From Funneliformis mosseae (taxonomy: Eukaryota > Glomeromycota > Glomeromycetes > Glomerales > Glomeraceae), in contig CAJVPP010003068.1 in assembly GCA_910592005.1 (NCBI GenBank), positions 1 to 12,667 on the forward strand: DNA of 12,667 nucleotides, read 5' to 3'. The translations under genes were made by a program, and so were the position numbers. Below are positions 1 to 7,934 of the stretch, one piece after another. The notes beneath the pieces were generated by a model. That model was not told the origin of the DNA. It saw only the letters and a list, made by a program, of their open reading frames with translations, and searched no databases. How positions within the stretch are numbered: position 1 is the first letter of the stretch; every line of letters starts with the position of its first letter.

Positions 1-151
1 CTTCCATTTTTTTAAAAGAATCTAATATACGACAACTCGATTTCAAATTTTATGCTAGATATCTAGTAGGATCGCATCCTATCGCCATGAGAATGATGAA
101 CTTACTCTTCATCATTTTAAAGTCAACATCATAAAATCACACGATAATATC
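1..151. other. Non-coding left edge with two small hairpins
   Basis: No coding frame is visible. Two perfect short inverted repeats are present: TAGGAT/ATCCTA (67-72 and 76-81, 3 nt loop) and AATGATGAA/TTCATCATT (92-100 and 108-116, 7 nt loop). They lie just upstream of the miniature element that starts at 152. They may be part of an older element whose left end is outside the window. No function can be assigned. Confidence 0.4.
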
Positions 152-278
152 GTTATTGTGCTTGCGTTGATAAATAGTCAAAATGATTGTCCAATCGGTC
201 AGATTTAGCCACTAACGTGGCTAAATCTAACTGATTTGGACAATAATTTTGATATTAATCGTTGCAAAGCACAATAAC
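152..278. mobile_element. Miniature inverted-repeat element, near-palindromic (MITE-like)
   Basis: The 127 bp stretch folds almost end to end. The outer arms are GTTATTGTGCTT (152-163) and AAGCACAATAAC (267-278). The pairing continues inward through TCAAAAT and ATTGTCCAA on the left, with matching ATTTTGA and TTGGACAAT on the right, to a perfect core GATTTAGCCAC/GTGGCTAAATC around a TAAC loop at 213-216. Only a few mismatches and small bulges interrupt the arms. There is no ORF. Size, full-length foldback and lack of coding capacity fit a non-autonomous DNA transposon. I cannot see a convincing target-site duplication, so the exact ends are uncertain. The GCCAC/GTGGC core resembles that of the element at 4444-4566. 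Confidence 0.65.
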
Positions 279-1395
279 TTATAAAACAAGTTCCAAAACC
301 TTAAATGTAGTAACGATTAAATATAACACAAAAAATTCTATTCTCACTGCTCTTTATCAAAAGAAGTTTGTTAATTTAATTATTTTGAATCATCAATTAT
401 AATAAATGTTTACATTCAATTAGTGACCGATTGCTATTATATGACAAAAAGTTATATATTAATACTACATTAAACATAAAAATTATTATATTATTTCTTG
501 CTAATATAAAAAAATCTTAAACGGTTATTTGAGTTTATTTATAATAAAATACTAATTAAATTGATGCGTATCTGTTGTCGAAACCCATTTGTTTAAGATA
601 TGATGTTTCTATTAGCTTATATTTTTTTTTTATTTTATTTAATAATTACCTTGAGAAAATAAAAAGGTTTATTTATAAAAAAATTTTTATAGAAATTTAT
701 GACAATGTAAAGAGTTGATGGTCGATTTTGGAGAAAACTTTAATGTTTTGTTGTATATGAAATTCTGATCTCAACTCTACCTCTTGAATATTTTATTGAG
801 TACTGGTCCAATAAATTTGTGCTTATATTCATTACAAGCTCTCAATAAGATAGTTCTATAAATTATTTAGTAAACAGAAAGTTATATTATTAATTGCGAC
901 GCAGTAGAAAAGTAATCTCTGTAACGATAACAAGTTAATTTAGAAACTGAATATAAAGCGTGTTGATATCTTTAAATATATAGACATGGCGTCCAATATA
1001 TGTAGTGTCGGGATAATGATATCAATATTAAATATCAAATTCAAATTCTTTTGTTATTTATTACGTCTATCTGTAAATCATAACGTATTTGATTATTAAA
1101 CTTTTCTTTGAATTAGTATAATTTGATCATTATTTTCAATCTGATCACCTCCATCAAACTTTCGTTTACCTTCTCTTTTAAAAAAAAAATGTATAAATTA
1201 ATGATAATTGATATGAGTTTTAAACAATATATTTATAAATCTAAATAATTTAATGCTTTTCAGATAATTATTAAATGATCTTAAATAATTTATTCATTTT
1301 TCAATCTTTTTAAAACAAATTAATTACCAAAAACTGAAGAAACGGATTGGACTTCGTAAACTTCCTCGTGGATTCTGCGGATTTTATCATGCTAC
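279..1395. other. AT-rich intergenic stretch without recognisable gene
   Basis: Both strands are dense in stops and I see no family motif, RNA gene or strong repeat. Homopolymer T and A runs occur (for example near 627-640 and 1181-1189). The right end runs into the 3' side of the minus-strand kinase remnant. Confidence 0.5.
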
Positions 1396-2580
1396 TTAAA
1401 GATCTACTCTTATTGATAGCGGATTGTTTGTGCTTATAGGTCTAATTTCTGATGATTCTACAATTCCAGTTGGAATTGTTCGTTTATCATTTTGAATGTA
1501 TTTATAACTCTCTGGCCTTTTACTTGGATCTGGGTCCCAATATTGTTTCATTAGCTGCATATGACCTTTAGGTGCGTCTATATTACCAATAAAGGACGTA
1601 ACCCATCAAATATCAATAATCAGATCAATATCATGAGCACGATCCCAAAAAGGCCTTTTACGTGTCATACACTCCCACATAATCATACCAAAACTGAAGC
1701 CATAGTATATTTTGTCTTTTAAGAATCTCTGGCGCCATATAAGGAATAATTCCATAGATTTCATTAGTAGAAGGTTTGCTCAATCTTAAATCACCTATTC
1801 TTACCTTTTATTTTCTATCATATATTTCCACTATGAAAATCACGATGGATGATTTTCTTTCTATGAATGTCATAAAGGCTTACTGTAATTTGGTTTTATG
1901 TTCTAACTTAGTTGACCAATTAACATTAAAAAAAATCATTAGCTATTGATATAGATCTTCAGAATCACAATATTCTATAATTTTTACAAAATCTTTTGTA
2001 AAAGGAACTTGCGTTATTCCATAATACCGATTAATATTTACGTCCTTGTTTTAATTGATAATATATTTGAAGCTGAAAATGTATTGAATTAGCACATTGA
2101 TATAAATAAATAATAAATAAAAATATGTACCTCATTTAACTCCTTTGAAGAAAATTTCTAGAATTATTAAATTTCATAAGAGAAATGCCTGATTTGATTT
2201 GCTCCATTTCATAATTTGACCATCAATTCAAGTAGCTTTATAAATCCTCCCTCACCAATAAATCTTATGCCTTTGGATCTTTCATATGGAACATATTCCA
2301 TTTTGCCTTGATAAACAAGATTAAAACCGTCAATAATTTCGTTTCCGATTAGATTAAAGGTTATATTTGTTTTATAACATTTTCGACAAATATTATGATA
2401 TTTCTTCGGAAGGTTGCCTTCTTTTATTACATTCAATACAACTCTCAATCTATTTATAGGCTTTAATTTACCCATGTTTTGCATTTGCTGACTTGAAGTG
2501 TCATTTGATATTAAAAATTCAATTTTAAGTTTAAAGTTAACCACAGTTTGCATTTGTTGAATAGATGAGACATTTAACAA
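1396..2580 (-). pseudogene. Decayed protein kinase of the expanded fungal Ser/Thr/Tyr-like kinase family
   Basis: A working relative would transfer phosphate from ATP to protein substrates in the cytosol. Reading the minus strand from 2580, the first exon (2580-2209, 123 codons) holds a CRKC motif and the glycine-rich loop region (GEGGF). Then come 'YKAT', a stop, 'IDGQIMKW', the beta-3 region 'KFNNSRN', and an intron at 2130-2073. After it come NINRYYGIT, IEYCDSEDLY, the catalytic loop IIHRDFHSGNI (about 1845-1815), DLRLSKP in place of the usual DFG/DLG, the activation-segment end YMAPEIL, SFGMIMWECMTRKRPFW, DGLRP, and the C-terminal MKQYWDPDPSKRPESY. At least four frameshifts and several in-frame stops separate these blocks, so no full-length protein can be made. 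The N-terminal exon is still open, so it may have decayed last or simply escaped mutation. The family assignment is firm from motif order. The DLR change would also impair magnesium binding. It lies head-to-head with the helicase remnant. Confidence 0.88.
2073..2130 (-). other. Spliceosomal intron (58 nt) inside the kinase pseudogene
   Basis: On the minus strand the reading frame SKELNE ends in GAG and is followed by GTACAT. A CTAAT branch-like motif and a TTTTCAG acceptor follow, and the homology resumes with LQIYYQLKQG. Removing these 58 nt joins the family motif before the NINRYYGIT block. Donor, branch and acceptor are all readable, so this copy arose with its introns. Confidence 0.65.
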
Positions 2581-3206
2581 GTATATTTACGTTTTTACAT
2601 TAGTTAATTGATTCATGATTATTATAAAATTCGTTTCAGCATTCAAAGCACTACCTATTATTATAAAATATATCCATTCCATAACTTTTAGAAAAAGAAG
2701 TTTCCTCATTATTTTCCACGGATGTTTCATTATTTTAGGCAATGATTTTTTATGGAGGAAGACTTGATATGCATTTTATGCGGTGGGTTGTAAACAATAA
2801 CCTGTGAAATGATTTGTCACTTATTTGTAAAACCCACATGGTTTCGTTAAATTTTTTTATGATCAATTTCCATATACTCTACTCTTCAATTTTGTAAAGC
2901 CATTTATGTGGCAATATTTTCGAGAATTATGATCGTGATTTCCTGGTTTTGGCAACGTTGCAGAACAATTGAACATTATATTGAATTAATGACTAAGGTA
3001 TCATTTTATTGTTATTATGTAAAAAACTTTTATTCAGAGCAAGAGTATAAAGATGTTCTAACAAAAATTTTTTTCAAATGAAATCTTTATCGTTAATTTA
3101 TTGTTAAAGAAATTATTTTTTTGTATTGATCAATAGAATGAACTATAATGTTAGAACTCAATTTTTAAAAACGATTGTCTTAGTTAAATATGAAGTGGTA
3201 TAAAAT
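2581..3206. other. Intergenic region between two divergent pseudogenes
   Basis: This AT-rich stretch separates the 5' side of the kinase remnant (minus) from the first readable part of the helicase remnant (plus). A 37-codon minus-strand ORF (2976 to 2863, starting MFNCSATLPKPG) is open, but has no recognisable motif and is within what chance allows. No RNA gene or clear repeat is seen. Confidence 0.4.
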
Positions 3207-4442
3207 ATCGCTTCCTATTATTATATAACATTTAATGAAAACTGAAAGAATCTATAAAAGTAGCCAATATTCTATCAATAATAAGTCAAAGCAGCGAATT
3301 TGAGGATTTAAAATCAAGTGAAAACTTAAAGAAAATGCTTGCCTTGTCAAATTAAGTTTGTATAAATACCTGATGTTGAACCTTTCTAAAGAAATTTTTA
3401 ACTTTTATTTGATTTATTATTATATAAATAGCAAACTATCGATGATACTGCTGAAAAGTTCGAAATTGCTTTAAACCGTAACTGGGCTCAAGTTTCATCC
3501 ATTTTATTAGAATTATGTAAATGTATTGACAATCGAAAGTGGACGATTGAGAATCCTTTGACTCAATTTAAACTGCCTTGAGAAATTATGAAGCTTCAAC
3601 TAATTCCCTTCATTAAAGGACATGAGAGATATGTCCTCGGCTGAACTTGGACAATTAGTTAGGCAGAATTAATAGGCACTTATATTCTAAATGTGTAGGC
3701 ATGTTTCCAAATCTTAAATGGAAGCACAAGTTACGCTATTACACGTAATATTCTACGAATAACTACTAGTATTACTCATGATTTCGTTTGGAATGATCGT
3801 AACACGGTAAAGTCAAGGATTCTGAAAATATGTTGAATTATATCATTCAGTATATTAAACAGGAGCAACTTGATGAAACTCAAAAGATTAGGTTCGCAGT
3901 TCCAATCCAAGATTTACTTCCTAAATTATATATTCGTGTCATATCTTAAACAATCTAGTTTTGCCCTAAAAATTATCAACAACATACAAAATTGTTGAAT
4001 TTAATTACCTGTAACTGCTCTTAAAAATAAATCACTTGAAGAGATATGTTTTAAGAGATTTATTCATTTCAATCCATGTACAGATCAGGTATTTGAACCA
4101 CATTATAATTCTTCAACAAATGTATTGATTGGCACGCCTACAGGAAAAACCGTAATGTACACGATTTTCAACACCATACATTTACACGCATTTGTCTGGC
4201 TCCTCTAAGGTGGGCATTTCGTGAATATCCACGTTTACATCGCTCCATAATAAGCTATTATCGGCAAGCTAGATGAACTGGTCAAATGTAAAAACAACTT
4301 GTAGAATTAACAGATGTAACCCCGATTTGCGTTCTATTGAAAATGCCCGATATTTTTATTACAACAACCGAAAAAGTGGAATAGTATAAGTCGTAGTGAC
4401 AACATAGAAATTATGTCTAAGCTGTATCACGTGATTATTGAT
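3207..4442 (+). pseudogene. ASCC3/Slh1-type Ski2-like helicase remnant, 5' segment
   Basis: Intact relatives (human ASCC3, yeast Slh1) are large two-cassette ATP-dependent 3'-5' helicases that act in alkylation repair (ASC-1 complex) and in splitting collided ribosomes (RQT complex). Readable blocks in order across all three plus frames are: IASYYYITFNE (3207), [25 protein letters not shown] (about 3450) and [13 protein letters not shown], all from the first Sec63 unit. Then come LKDMRDMSSAELGQLV, ITHDFVWNDR, VPIQDLLPKLYIRV and ALKNKSLEE. HFNPCTDQVFEP leads into motif I, written GTPTGKT instead of GxPTGSGKT (4130-4150). YIAP, ELTDVTP, FITTTEKW and RNYV-stop-AVS follow, ending in VIID at 4431-4442. 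The whole first helicase cassette is missing upstream. Motif I lacks two residues, and many frameshifts and stops are present. BRR2 is the nearest alternative, but the wording around SRS and the later LSTVLANAQDLAD favours ASCC3/Slh1. Confidence 0.88.
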
Positions 4443-5200
4443 AGTAACTTCACGGGTAATCGCCAGTTGCTATAGAAATGCATTGATTGGTGGATTTTGC
4501 CACTTCGTGGCAAAATATCATTGGTTACCGTGAACTGTGTAGTAATCTCAGATAACCGTGAAGTTACAATATAATTATTCAGCCCCGTGTTTATTATAAA
4601 ATAAAATATTATTTTAAATATTATTCATTTTTCTTTTTCGTTTAATCTCAATATAACTGCATTTTTTTATTATGCCAAAATCCAAATTGTCATTAATAAA
4701 AACCTTTTAATACCTTTTTTATAATAAAAAATTATTTTATTATTTAGCCAATTTTAAATATAATGAATCTAGTGATAGTGATATATAAGCAATTTTTGAT
4801 TGATGAATCAACTAATAATACATTTAAAACGATATCGTTTAATTAAATGGAAAAATTGAAAAAATTGAATAGAAATTGATCTTCAATGCATATAATAAAG
4901 GTTTTTTATTCATTTATTTTATCTTTACATATTTTTGCAAAACGATTCAGCACAAAAAATTTTGATAGAGTGTCAATTAATGATAACTGATCTCTCACTT
5001 CCAACGTATTTTAAAAGAAATACATTTAAAAATTGTTCTTTTATATTTATATAATAACATATATGCTAAATTATTAAACTTTTTTTAATGTATTTTTATA
5101 TAAGTAATAGCTTATATTGTAATATCATGTTCGAAGTTTAAATGAACTCTCTTCGTGACAAATTACTCCATGGAAAAATGTAAAAATCATATACGGCCGT
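4443..5200. mobile_element. Insertion splitting the helicase motif II, AT-rich, including a MITE
   Basis: Helicase homology stops at VIID (4431-4442) and resumes at VIFDEI (5201-5218), so about 750 bp lies between adjacent codons of the DExH box. The flanks, GTGATTATTGAT and GTAATTTTTGAC, match at 9 of 12 positions. That may be a diverged target duplication or simply the repeated Val-Ile-x-Asp codons. The left 120 bp is the miniature element at 4444-4566. The rest (4567-5200) is AT-rich with short A/T inverted repeats, no ORF and no recognisable transposase. An intron is less likely, because no AG precedes the resumption point. Confidence 0.5.
4444..4566. mobile_element. Miniature inverted-repeat element with GTAACTTCACGG ends
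   Basis: The terminal inverted repeats are GTAACTTCACGGGTAATC (4444-4461) and GATAACCGTGAAGTTAC (4550-4566), near-identical after reverse complement. In the centre is a perfect hairpin ATTTTGCCAC-TTC-GTGGCAAAAT (about 4493-4515). Length is about 123 bp with no coding capacity, typical of a MITE. Direct flanks show no clear short target duplication. The core GCCAC/GTGGC is shared with the element at 152-278 although the ends differ, so the two may be related subfamilies. Confidence 0.7.
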
Positions 5201-5821
5201 GTAATTTTTGACGAAATTATTTACTCGGTAGTGAAAGAGGACATATTCTAGTATTTATCATGAATTAATACATCAATTCTCTAACCGACCGAAAAAAAAG
5301 TTCGTATTGTTGGGTTATCGACAGTTTTAGCAAACGCTCAAGATTTAGCAGACTGAATGTGTATTGATATGGGTGAAATATTCAATTATAGTCATTCAGT
5401 ACGTCCTATTCCATTAGACATTCATATTGAAGGATTTTCAGAAAGACATTATTGATTGTCCTAGTTTCATTACGACGCCAAACACGTTTGACAACTAAGG
5501 ATTTGATTGTGTATTGTTGCTTGACTGAGAATCCTTATCATTTTTCGAGAATGACTAAAGAAGAATTACAAATAATTACAAATCAATCTAAGTAATCTTA
5601 CTTTTGGCATTAGGCTGTACATGCTGGATTAACTGAAAGTGATCAGATGATACTAGACTACAACAAAAATTCAAGTTTTAGTTGCAACTTGCATCTTGGC
5701 TTTGGTGTGAATTTACCTGCTCATTTGGTTGTAATCGAAGGAAACGAATTCTATGATGTCAAGTCTTAAGGATATGTAGATTTTTCTATTACTGATGCAC
5801 TCCAAATAATGGGTAGATCTG

Positions 5822-5863
5822 GTAATTAATTAGATGCTAATACTATCTCTTCTTAATTAACAG
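5822..5863 (+). other. Short intron (42 nt) inside the helicase pseudogene
   Basis: Motif VI reads MGRSG up to 5821, then GTAATT, a TGCTAATAC branch-like sequence and a TTAACAG acceptor. The open frame resumes as GRSGCYLFVQD. Removing the 42 nt keeps phase across motif VI, although about six residues usual after the arginine finger region are missing. The full GT/branch/AG set supports a genuine, very short spliceosomal intron. Confidence 0.6.
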
Positions 5864-6463
5864 GTCGTTCGGGTTGCTATTTATTTGTACAGGATTCAAA
5901 AAAGAAATTTTATGAAACATTTTTGATGAACCTTTCCCGGTAGAGTCCAGCTCACATATGCAGCTTGAAATCATTTCAATGCCGGAATAGTTGCTGGAAC
6001 TATATAGTTAACAGAAGAAATATCTGTCTTACTCTATTTATGTCATAAAATTTAACTTTTTATGAATTAAAAGACGCTGAATCCAAAACTATTGACGATT
6101 ATCTATCCGAGCTGTTTGGAAAATCTATGAAAGTGCTAAAGTCTTTCTGATTATATTAAAGAAGATGATGAGTTTAATATGGAATCGACTTCCCTTGGCA
6201 GGCTCGCATCATATTATTATTTTTCACATAAAATGATCTTGATTCTTCCAAGATCATATTAAATATTCTGAATTCCCGGTTCGACACAATGAATATCTCC
6301 AAAATCAAGATTTGGAAAAAGAACTGTTCAATCTCTCGTTCATAATATAGCCCACATGCGAAAGCATTTTTACTTTTGCAGGCTCATAAGGACCAAATTG
6401 GCAATAACTTATTATGACACAGACTTTCTGTCGGTTTTAGATCAAGCAATTCATATTTTACAG

Positions 6464-6565
6464 GTAAGGTTTGAATATCCGAAATTCGATCATCTTTATA
6501 CACAAAATATTTCTAATTCTTCTTTTTTCTTCCTCCGGACGTGCGTGATCATTGCATTTTCATAG
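6464..6565 (+). other. Intron (102 nt) near the end of the helicase pseudogene
   Basis: The block VLDQAIHILQ ends in CAG at 6463 and is followed by the strong donor GTAAGG. A CTAAT motif near 6512 and a TTTTCATAG acceptor at 6565 follow. The next exon begins a VAAN-like stretch expected in the ASCC3 family after the 'DQAIxILQ' helix. The open frame running through this intron (6356-6565) is therefore not an independent gene. Confidence 0.6.
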
Positions 6566-6591
6566 GTTAAGCTGCAATACTATTGGGCATT

Positions 6592-6766
6592 GTAATAGTG
6601 ACATCGTATAAAGACGTTTTTAACTTGTTATTTACGACCGTGATATAATAACGGAATGTGTGACTGGTTAGTTCACGTCGGTGACAAATAACCCGTGACA
6701 TTTATGCACCAAACTAAAAAAACTGTGAAATGCAGTTTCACGTGATAGAGGTGATGTCAAAGTTAC
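6592..6766. mobile_element. Imperfect inverted-repeat element at the break of the helicase homology
   Basis: The ends GTAATAGTGACATC (6592-6605) and GATGTCAAAGTTAC (6753-6766) are inverted copies matching at 11 of 14 positions, with a perfect TGACATC/GATGTCA. Inside is a second inverted pair: GTTATTTACGACCGTGA near 6628-6644, and GTTCACGTCGGTGACAAATAAC near 6671-6692. A small TGAAA/TTTCA hairpin lies near 6725-6740. There is no ORF. The element begins where the helicase remnant becomes unreadable, so insertion here may have caused or marked the 3' truncation. Confidence 0.45.
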
Positions 6767-6928
6767 TGTATATATAACGCGTCTGTATCCTCAAGCTTTT
6801 TTAAAAACATCTTTCTCCTGTTCCTATAACTTTTTCAAAAATATATTTATCTGTTTACTCAAAGTTTTTCAAAAAAACAAAATATTTCTTGCTTTCACGT
6901 GTTCCTTACGTTCTCGCACTCTTTAAAA
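6767..6928. other. Low-complexity leader with repeated CTTTTTCAAAAA-like motifs
   Basis: Three variants of a TTTTTnAAAAA motif preceded by C/T-rich sequence occur between 6796 and 6877 (AGCTTTTTTAAAAA, ACTTTTTCAAAAA, AGTTTTTCAAAAA). This pyrimidine-rich stretch precedes the ATG at 6929 and could be the former 5' untranslated region of the next broken frame. A TATATATAA tract at 6769-6777 could be a TATA box. This is suggestive only. Confidence 0.3.
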
Positions 6929-7087
6929 GATGATTGATATGGTTATCGATGATTCTTATGAACTAACAAATTATGATATTCTTTTAACCGATGTTTGCAC
7001 TTGAAATCAAAATATCTTTCAGACTCCTCGCAAGAATTTAATGATGATATTAATGGAATTTTATATAATAAGCACTACTGACTTTTT

Positions 7088-7177
7088 TGCACAATGACGG
7101 TAAAGATCAAAAGAAGATCAAGAGATTGTGCACTTCCTCGTAGATATTAGGTCTCTGATAACCTATATCTGCGAGGA
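7088..7177. repeat. Two adjacent hairpins
   Basis: The first pairs TGCACAAT (7088-7095) with ATTGTGCA (7125-7132). The second pairs TCCTCGTAGATATTAGGT (7135-7152) with ACCTATATCTGCGAGGA (7161-7177), with one bulge and one mismatch. They are only 2 nt apart. Both fall in the broken frame starting at 6929, and the second is stronger than expected in ordinary AT-rich DNA. It may be a small inserted foldback. Confidence 0.45.
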
Positions 7178-7360
7178 TGTATTAAATTCATTCAGTGTCT
7201 TCTACTGAACCAAGTCAAAAGATTTTTGCACAAATTCATAATAGAAAAATTCCCATGATTATGTCACTGTTGTACCCCAAATGCGTTGATGTCTGAAATG
7301 CACTGTAACCAGATTGGATTGATGAACGTGGCGCAGAAGATTGCAGATCAAAATGTCAAA

Positions 7361-7412
7361 GACATATTTGATATATCGGACATAACTGATATTAGACATA
7401 CTTGATATATTA
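7361..7412 (+). repeat. Three-copy 16-18 bp tandem repeat, GACATA-n2-TGATAT type
   Basis: Successive units are GACATATTTGATATATCG (7361-7378), GACATAACTGATATTA (7379-7394) and GACATACTTGATATATTA (7395-7412), followed by a partial GATATATGTGAC. In one plus frame they encode FDI, SDI and TDI steps ending RHT-stop, so the repeat could have been part of a coding exon. Confidence 0.6.
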
Positions 7413-7424
7413 GATATATGTGAC

Positions 7425-7756
7425 TTATTTGTTATGTTTTAAATTTAATATAAATAGAGAATGATAAAATCATGTAAACTTCAGTTCAACTTTTAGCTTT
7501 ACTTTAGTTTTTAATTTTAGATACACATTAAGTAGTTCTTTTAGAGGCATTTGGCCTAACTCTCACGTTTAGTACTTTTAGTTTCTTTTACTTTATTTTC
7601 TTATTTTCTTATTTCTTTCTTTATTTCTTTCTTATTGATAATAAACATATTGTTATAAACCTGAATCAATTGTTATCTCACTTTTCGTATTGTTGCACGT
7701 GCATCATTGTGTAAATTATAAAGCTTAAGTTAAATTATAATTTGCTTGTCCCAAAA
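7425..7756 (+). other. TATA box, pyrimidine-rich tract and poly(A)-signal cassette (possible LTR or promoter)
   Basis: TATAAATAGAGA occurs at about 7450, followed by a long CT/T-rich stretch (7577-7635, built of TTTCTTA/TTTCTTT units) and AATAAACATATTG at about 7641. This order of TATA box, short transcript body and poly(A) signal is what a solo LTR U3-R-U5 would show. However, I cannot define TG...CA ends or a target duplication. It could equally be a promoter plus 5' untranslated region of a lost gene. No ORF is present. Confidence 0.35.
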
Positions 7757-7934
7757 TGCATATTTCAGAAAGATAATATTCTAAATACACGTTTTAGATA
7801 ATGTCTTAAATGTACAATTCAGATATTCTAAATACACATTTCAGACAATATTCCAAACGCACATTTCAAATAATGTTTCAAATGTATATCTTGGATATTC
7901 AAAATTCGTATTTCAGATAATATCTCAAATGCAT
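7757..7934 (+). repeat. Diverged minisatellite with 22/25 bp units and a 72 bp higher-order period
   Basis: Seven units and a partial eighth follow each other, each like ATTTCAGATAATATTCCAAA preceded by a TACAC-type start. Unit ends are 7785, 7810, 7832, 7857, 7882, 7904 and 7929, so lengths are 29, 25, 22, 25, 25, 22 and 25. The 22 bp units (third and sixth) share GGATATTC/AGATATTC and lack the same three bases. The second and fifth share ATAATGT-T-AAA. This gives a three-unit, 72 bp higher-order repeat. No coding function is seen. Confidence 0.8.

Larger units (their letters stand above)
5201..6591 (+). pseudogene. ASCC3/Slh1-type Ski2-like helicase remnant, 3' segment
   Basis: This continues the helicase after the insertion. 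In order: VIFDEI (motif II, 5201-5218), LGSERG, RIVGLSTVLANAQDLAD followed by TGA (5303-5354), SVRPIPLDIHIEGF, QTRLTTKDLIV (about 5478), HAGL (5619), ATCILAFGVNLPAHLV (motif V region, 5686-5733), YVDFSITDALQIMGRSG (motif VI) and, after an intron, YLFVQDSKKKFYETFL. The second Sec63 unit follows: FNAGIVAGTI, DDYLSELFGKS, LGRLASYYYFSH, EFPVRHNE (about 6270), LLLQAHKDQIG and DFLSVLDQAIHILQ, ending in an intron and VAAN-like sequence. In-frame stops and frameshifts break the blocks. The final part of the Sec63 unit is absent because homology ends at the inverted-repeat element beginning near 6592. The fragment cannot encode a working helicase. Confidence 0.9.
6929..7424 (+). pseudogene. Broken reading frame of unknown family
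   Basis: I do not recognise this protein. An ATG at 6929 opens MIDMVIDDSYELTNYDILL. After a stop, coding-like sequence moves between plus frames: YLSDSSQEFNDDINGILYN (about 7015-7075), then SKEDQEIVHFLVDIRSLI to FSVFY-stop (about 7110-7207). Next come EPSQKIFAQIHNRKIPMIM (about 7209-7265) in one frame and NVAQKIADQNVKDIFDISDI (about 7326-7385) in another. The composition is that of a soluble, mostly helical protein, with no signal peptide or membrane segment. The last part is a short DI-x repeat produced by a 16-18 bp tandem repeat. Two tandem DNA hairpins lie within it. The alternation of coding-like frames suggests frameshift decay of a single gene, but chance ORFs cannot be excluded. A processed or element-derived origin is possible. 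Confidence 0.38.

Noticed and set aside
2863..2976. Minus-strand ORF of 37 codons (MFNCSATLPKPG...)
   Set aside because: Too short and without recognisable motif; might be an upstream exon of the kinase relic, but no splice sites or homology support that.
5152..5215. Inverted pair TTCGTGACAAATTAC and GTAATTTTTGACGAA
   Set aside because: The right arm is helicase motif II coding sequence and the match is imperfect, so it is probably coincidental rather than an element end.
6356..6565. Plus-strand open frame of 69 codons as a separate gene
   Set aside because: Its middle is helicase Sec63-unit sequence (DFLSVLDQAIHILQ) and its tail is the intron at 6464-6565.
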